DNA of 11,726 nt from Pigoraptor vietnamica (taxonomy: Eukaryota > Opisthokonta > Filasterea). Shown here one piece after another: positions 7,762-11,726 of this stretch (position 1 is the first letter of the stretch; each line of letters starts with the position of its first letter). Location of the stretch: positions 1-11,726 of the forward strand of contig CALSCQ010003120.1 in assembly GCA_943704525.1 (NCBI GenBank). Reading direction: 5' to 3'. A model generated the notes under the pieces. The model was not told the DNA's origin, searched no databases, and was given only the letters and a program-made list of their open reading frames with translations. The position numbers and the translations under genes are program-made.

Positions 7762-10700
7762 TCAGCAAGTGTCCTTCCTGCTCTGGTAATGTATGAAAGT
7801 GAAGTTCGTCAGGTGCTCCGGGCGGAGGGCGCGGAGGGCGCGAATGGCGGGCTCTACAGCCGCTTCGATCAGGGGCTTCGCAACAGCTGAATAGCAGTCC
7901 ACGTCCCCGCGGTCGTTTGACAGCGCATGGCACATTCCATCGACGCGAGACACAAGGTCTTCCGCAGATGTGAACGGCTTTTTGGGCGCACGATACGATG
8001 GTTGAATTTCCCGACAGATAGCAGACGCCATCAACAGCCGCTGCGAGTCCGCCCAGCGCGGCACGAGGGCGACGGGCAGCATCTCAGCAATGTCACCGGC
8101 CGAAAGGGAGTTGATGTTGCAGAATGCATCGCCTGCGGTAGCAACGAAGGAATGCCGGGTAGAGTGAGACAAGTGACGCCTGCGGATCCAAAACTCGCGG
8201 CGAACAGCGTCGCAATTCGAACGTGCACTTTCACGCGCTCAGACAGGTCGCTACGCGTGCCATACGCACACAGACACGGACACAGAAACACAGAGACGGC
8301 ACGAAAACCACACACAGATGCATGAAGCACTCTCTAAAGCTCCGACAAGCAATGTCGTCGAAGGGCAACAAACAGAGGCAAACTCACGGTACAGCGGCCC
8401 GGCCCACGGACCAAAGAACGCCGCAAGTGCCTCTCCGCCAAGGACAATCATCTGGTCGTGAACACGCTCTCGCGTGTGTTGCGCCCGCGATACGACAACC
8501 ACCGTAACCGCCTGCAAATCGCGCGCGTTACGTCTCATAACAAAATGAAAGCAGCAAATTGCAACGCAGATCGCACAAATGGCAGCAATGCGAGTCACCG
8601 ACTGGACGTTCAGCCATGGCGAGTGCGAAGGGGATCACAATTTGGTATACACCTTGGCGTCGATGCTGTGCGCCTAAGAACAGGGGGGAAAAAGGGCCCA
8701 GCGTTAAAAGAGAGTAATGAACACAAACGCAAGCCAAGCAGAGCGCATTCACTCTCGTACGTCCGCGGCGCAACTCACGCACGCACCCGTGCGACTATGG
8801 CATCGATCGCGACATCCCCGAGCGCAACAAGATTTCGGTGCTTCACGCGATTCTCGCCCAGTTGCTGAACGACAAACAAGCGCTGCGAACAGAGAACGCA
8901 CAGAGACGCGCAAACGTTAGACGCACACACGTCACGCCCACGGGATAATGGGCGCAACCGTCACGTGCCTTGCCACTGAGCAGCGTCACACCGCCCCACC
9001 CGTCGAAGTCGTCATCGTACTTGCCGCGGAACAAGCTGTGCAGACGGCTTCCGAACGCGTCGTTAACCTTCCTGCAGCCACCAGAGTAGTACTCATACGG
9101 CGCGGCGACCACCTCGTCGTCCATTTGGACGGCCTTTCCAAACAGCGCCCGTTCGCCAAAGATCTTCCCCAATGTAGGCCGCGCAACGGTGCACCCCGGT
9201 CCACTGAAGAACACCGGCGCATTCGACGCAGCAAACAGCTTCCCCGCAAAGCATCCGAGAAAAAAGTCGTGCAGGTATTCCGTCTCGTCCCACCCAAAAG
9301 GGTACCTGTTCTTGTGTGCGTACAAATTGAGCGCCTCATAGTGCAACGCCGGAAGCGCCTTGATCCGCCCTTCGCCGCAAGGTCCCGTGGCCGTAAACTG
9401 CAGAGCGCCGCTCGCACACAGGTCCCCAACAGACTCCCGACCGCCAGGCAGGACGTATGTCGCCGGCACTTCCACGTCCCAAACCGTCGCGGCCGCAATG
9501 GCATCGAGCGTTGCGTTGGGGAGGCCGGTCCTCTCTTCCAGTAAGATAGACTGTTTTAAGCAATGAGTGACGCACGCGTGCATGTCCTCGAGTGTGAACC
9601 TGGGGGTCGTCCACTGGGAGACTCGATCGAGAAGGCGGACCAATGCGCCCGGCAGCGGATAGTCAAGCATTTCCTGGCGGACAAGGCCCGCGTTGGGCCA
9701 GAGTGTGAGGCGCGTGCCCAGTATGAACGCAGCCACCGATGCGATCCCCGCCGCAGACAGCGGTGGCAGCGGAACATTCTGCTGGATGTGCGCCATTTCG
9801 CGCGTCGCCAACGCCTCTTGAAAGGCCCACGTCCGAGTGCCCGCCACCACGGCGAGGCACGGAATGCCCTCTGCGCCCAGCGACGCCGCCGCGTCCGCAA
9901 GCGCGTCCATCATCTCCTTGACGTACTTTGCGCGCGCGGTGGCCACAATTTCCTCGTTTCCCCGAGTAAACTGCCCGCGAGACTCGTAACTGTAAACCGT
10001 CGGCGGCTCGAGGTCAAGGAGGCCCTCAAAATCGTCGACGCAAACGCACAGAAACACCTTCTGCGACGCCCAGTACTCCGCGCGCAATGCCCACGCAATC
10101 GACCGAAGCGCCGCCGCAATTGACATGGGCGGATCGCGCGCGTGCTCTGTGCCAGAATCAACGATTTGGCGCAGAATTCGCCTCGCAATGGCGGGTCCGA
10201 CCCACCCCTCGCAGTCCTTCCACACGGCATAGTCCACCCAGAGCGGCGTGGGGTTGCTCAGGGTCACGTGAACGTTGTGCACGACATAGTCGCGGTCGCG
10301 TACTTCGGGCACTTCGCTCACAAACTGCGCGCACTCGGTGAGTATGCGCGTCTTTCCGCTGCCGGCATCAGCGATGATGATCGCCGGGGCATGCGAAGAG
10401 GGGTCTCTGCTGCGCGCGTCTGCCGCTGCAAGCGCCTTGCGGGCGTGCTGGGCAATAGAGTGCCTTGCCGCATCGCGCTCGACAAGCGGGATACGCTGCG
10501 CGACTCACATCAGCACTTTCTCTCGTGAGTTTGCACCGTATTGTGCGATTGAGTTGCGCGCGCGCGTATGTGTGTGTGGAAGTTTTGGGCGCCCGTATTA
10601 AGCGCTCGCGTGTGCGTCGTTGCGGAGTGTGAGCTAGTTCTTACCCGCGCATCGTGAGTGACGAAGACGTGAGTACGAGGGCAATACGTACGCTCTGGTC

Positions 10701-11717
10701 AAAGACAAGAAAAGGCGAAAAACGGCATCAGGAATCGGCCGTACGAAAGTGACGTAAATACTAAAGTCAAAAGTGGCGCTGCAATCCCTGTCAGGGCAAA
10801 CAGATAAAACCGCAAACAAACCGCAGAGAGAGGGAGAAGTAAATGGCCTCAAAACACGAAGGGAAGTTAAGCGAGGTGCATGGACACACAAACACACTAA
10901 TGCACGAGTAGTGGGGATTATAGGAGGGATGATGAGACGACGACACAGGCGCCAGAGGGCAGCTGACTGAAACCCGAATACAGCAGCAATTTGGACTGAC
11001 ACGAGCGCACATGTTTCAAATCCCACCGTCGCAAACCTTCGTGAACGGTTGCGCATCTGGAGCAATAGGCGGCGGAAGTGGCGTACGGTTAAGAGAGTCC
11101 CGATCACTGAACAACACAGCAGCGCATAACGCGAGTGCGATGCCCAGACAGGCGCGCACTCACCAACGCACCCACACCAATACTAATACACCCACACGCC
11201 AGTAACGACCCCCACACGCCCACTACTGGGGTAGAATACTCTAGGAACCGGATTAAAAGGAGACGCGCACAAACACACAGAAATGACGCAAAGGCGAGTG
11301 ATAAGTGTGCGCAGCGGTACACTGCAGTCCCTTCCGCCGCAAGCGCACTCACTCACTCTGCAACCACGCTCTGTCGTCGTCCAGCGCAGAGAGGCGTTGA
11401 TCGATCGCAGATTGTTCGTGCCAAAACATGTCCATCTTGCCCCACAGCCAACACTCGGTGCGGCGCAAGTGCTCCATCCGCACGTGGAGTGCATTCGCGT
11501 CTGTGGCGTCGCCGTTGGCAAGCGGCCCCGCTGACACGCCGGCGTGTCGCGATACCTTCTCACTTGGCGGGAGGCCTTTCTTTGCGCCCTCGGTCACGAG
11601 CTGTGACTTGACGGCGACCAGTTTCTCGTTGCACGAAAGCCGCTTGTGCTTATTCTGCTCCTTCTCCTTGGTGACGTTCACTATCAACTGCTGAATGCGA
11701 TTCAGGGCGTCTTTTGT
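7762..11717 (-). CDS. putative P-loop NTPase (STAND/AAA-like) with membrane segment, 5'-incomplete, about 7 exons
   Basis: I do not recognise the family. Proposed minus-strand exons are from about 11717 (upstream end unclear) to 11353, then 11106-11037, 10495-8942, 8882-8787, 8673-8653, 8601-8388 and 8132-7762 (TGA). All junctions are GT-AG and keep phase. The first exon is Lys/Glu/Gln-rich and looks coiled-coil. The second encodes a proline-rich linker (PLPPPIAPDAQPFTK). The large exon (518 codons) opens with RIPLVERDAARH. It then has Walker A ADAGSGKT (Lys at 10354-10352), a Walker B-like VFLCVCVDDFEG near 10036, a sensor-like AVVAGTR near 9840 and a following LPPLS, an order seen in STAND and AAA NTPases. 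The last part has a hydrophobic stretch of about 18 residues (IAAICAICVAICCFHFVM) flanked by Arg, probably a membrane helix, then about 165 residues without known motifs. A distant relation to Crinkler/RHS-type NTPases is possible but not shown. The C-terminal exons could be a separate gene. Confidence 0.6.
8602..8652 (-). other. 51-nt stretch with in-frame TGA, proposed mini-intron
   Basis: In the minus-strand frame of the NTPase gene, codons after IDAK (ending at 8653) read V-Y-T-K-L and then TGA at 8637-8635. The frame reopens and reaches the membrane segment. The stretch starts GTGTAT, ends CCAG, is 51 nt long (divisible by three) and has CTGAAC as a possible branch site. Removing it keeps frame. 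The alternatives are that the gene ends at this TGA, or that the TGA is a nonsense change in a decaying copy. TGA is the normal stop in all three genes here, so reassignment is unlikely. Confidence 0.4.
10496..11036 (-). other. 541-nt intron of the NTPase gene
   Basis: The donor AAG|GTTTGC at 11036 joins the acceptor GCGCAG ending at 10496, phase 0 on both sides, with a CTGAT branch-like site just upstream of the acceptor. This is the longest intron in the window and its donor is atypical. The interior has pyrimidine-rich open frames on the minus strand with no recognisable motif. A missed small exon cannot be excluded. Confidence 0.45.
11353..11717 (-). other. N-terminal coiled-coil-like exon of the NTPase gene
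   Basis: The open frame starts after an in-frame TGA at 11720-11718 and ends at the donor GTGAGT at 11352. It has no ATG before a Met far into the exon, so an upstream exon outside the window, or an acceptor near 11691 or 11712, is likely. The sequence is rich in Lys, Glu, Gln and Leu in its first half. It then has HLRRTECWLWGKMDMFWHEQ and an acidic end. Linkage to the following exon rests on phase and on the joined reading. Confidence 0.45.
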
Positions 11718-11726
11718 TCACGGGGG

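Noticed and set aside
10634-11107. 157-codon minus-strand frame through the NTPase second exon and following intron
   Set aside because: It reads as low-complexity pyrimidine-derived sequence after the exon. The alternative frame for the exon gives a proline-rich linker whose phase fits the next acceptor.

Overview
The window comes from a nuclear genome of an intron-rich eukaryote with GC-rich exons. It holds two complete spliced genes and one 5'-incomplete spliced gene, and no prokaryotic features. Introns follow GT-AG, donors are mostly GTG-type (GTGAGT, GTGGGT, GTGCGT, GTGTGT), and introns and flanks are full of GT/CA microsatellites. I cannot name the organism; a free-living protist or early-diverging fungus-like lineage fits, because both glyoxylate-cycle enzymes are of the eukaryotic type.

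Layout. Positions 1-95 are an (AG)n homopurine tract and 96-379 show no gene. Positions 380-3530 (minus) are malate synthase in 11 exons, 552 aa, ending in the peroxisomal tripeptide AKL. Positions 3531-4519 are a head-to-head intergenic region with an AT-richer core. Positions 4520-7376 (plus) are isocitrate lyase in 7 exons, 554 aa, with catalytic KKCGHM. Positions 7377-7761 are a short convergent intergenic stretch. Positions 7762-11717 or beyond (minus) are an unrecognised multi-exon P-loop NTPase gene: coiled-coil-like N-terminus, proline-rich linker, Walker A and B, a probable membrane segment and a C-terminal region. It runs off the right edge.

Function. The two divergent genes are the two enzymes specific to the glyoxylate bypass. 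Isocitrate lyase makes glyoxylate and succinate; malate synthase condenses the glyoxylate with acetyl-CoA. A shared promoter region would allow co-induction on acetate, ethanol or fatty acids. Only malate synthase carries a visible peroxisomal signal, and it also has an in-frame upstream ATG that would add an Arg-rich, presequence-like extension. The third gene has no evident link to the bypass.

Exon-intron models were built by hand from reading frames, splice dinucleotides, phase and remembered family alignments. For the two enzymes every junction keeps phase and the total lengths match the families. For the third gene the phases also fit throughout, but one internal TGA has to be removed by a proposed 51-nt intron.
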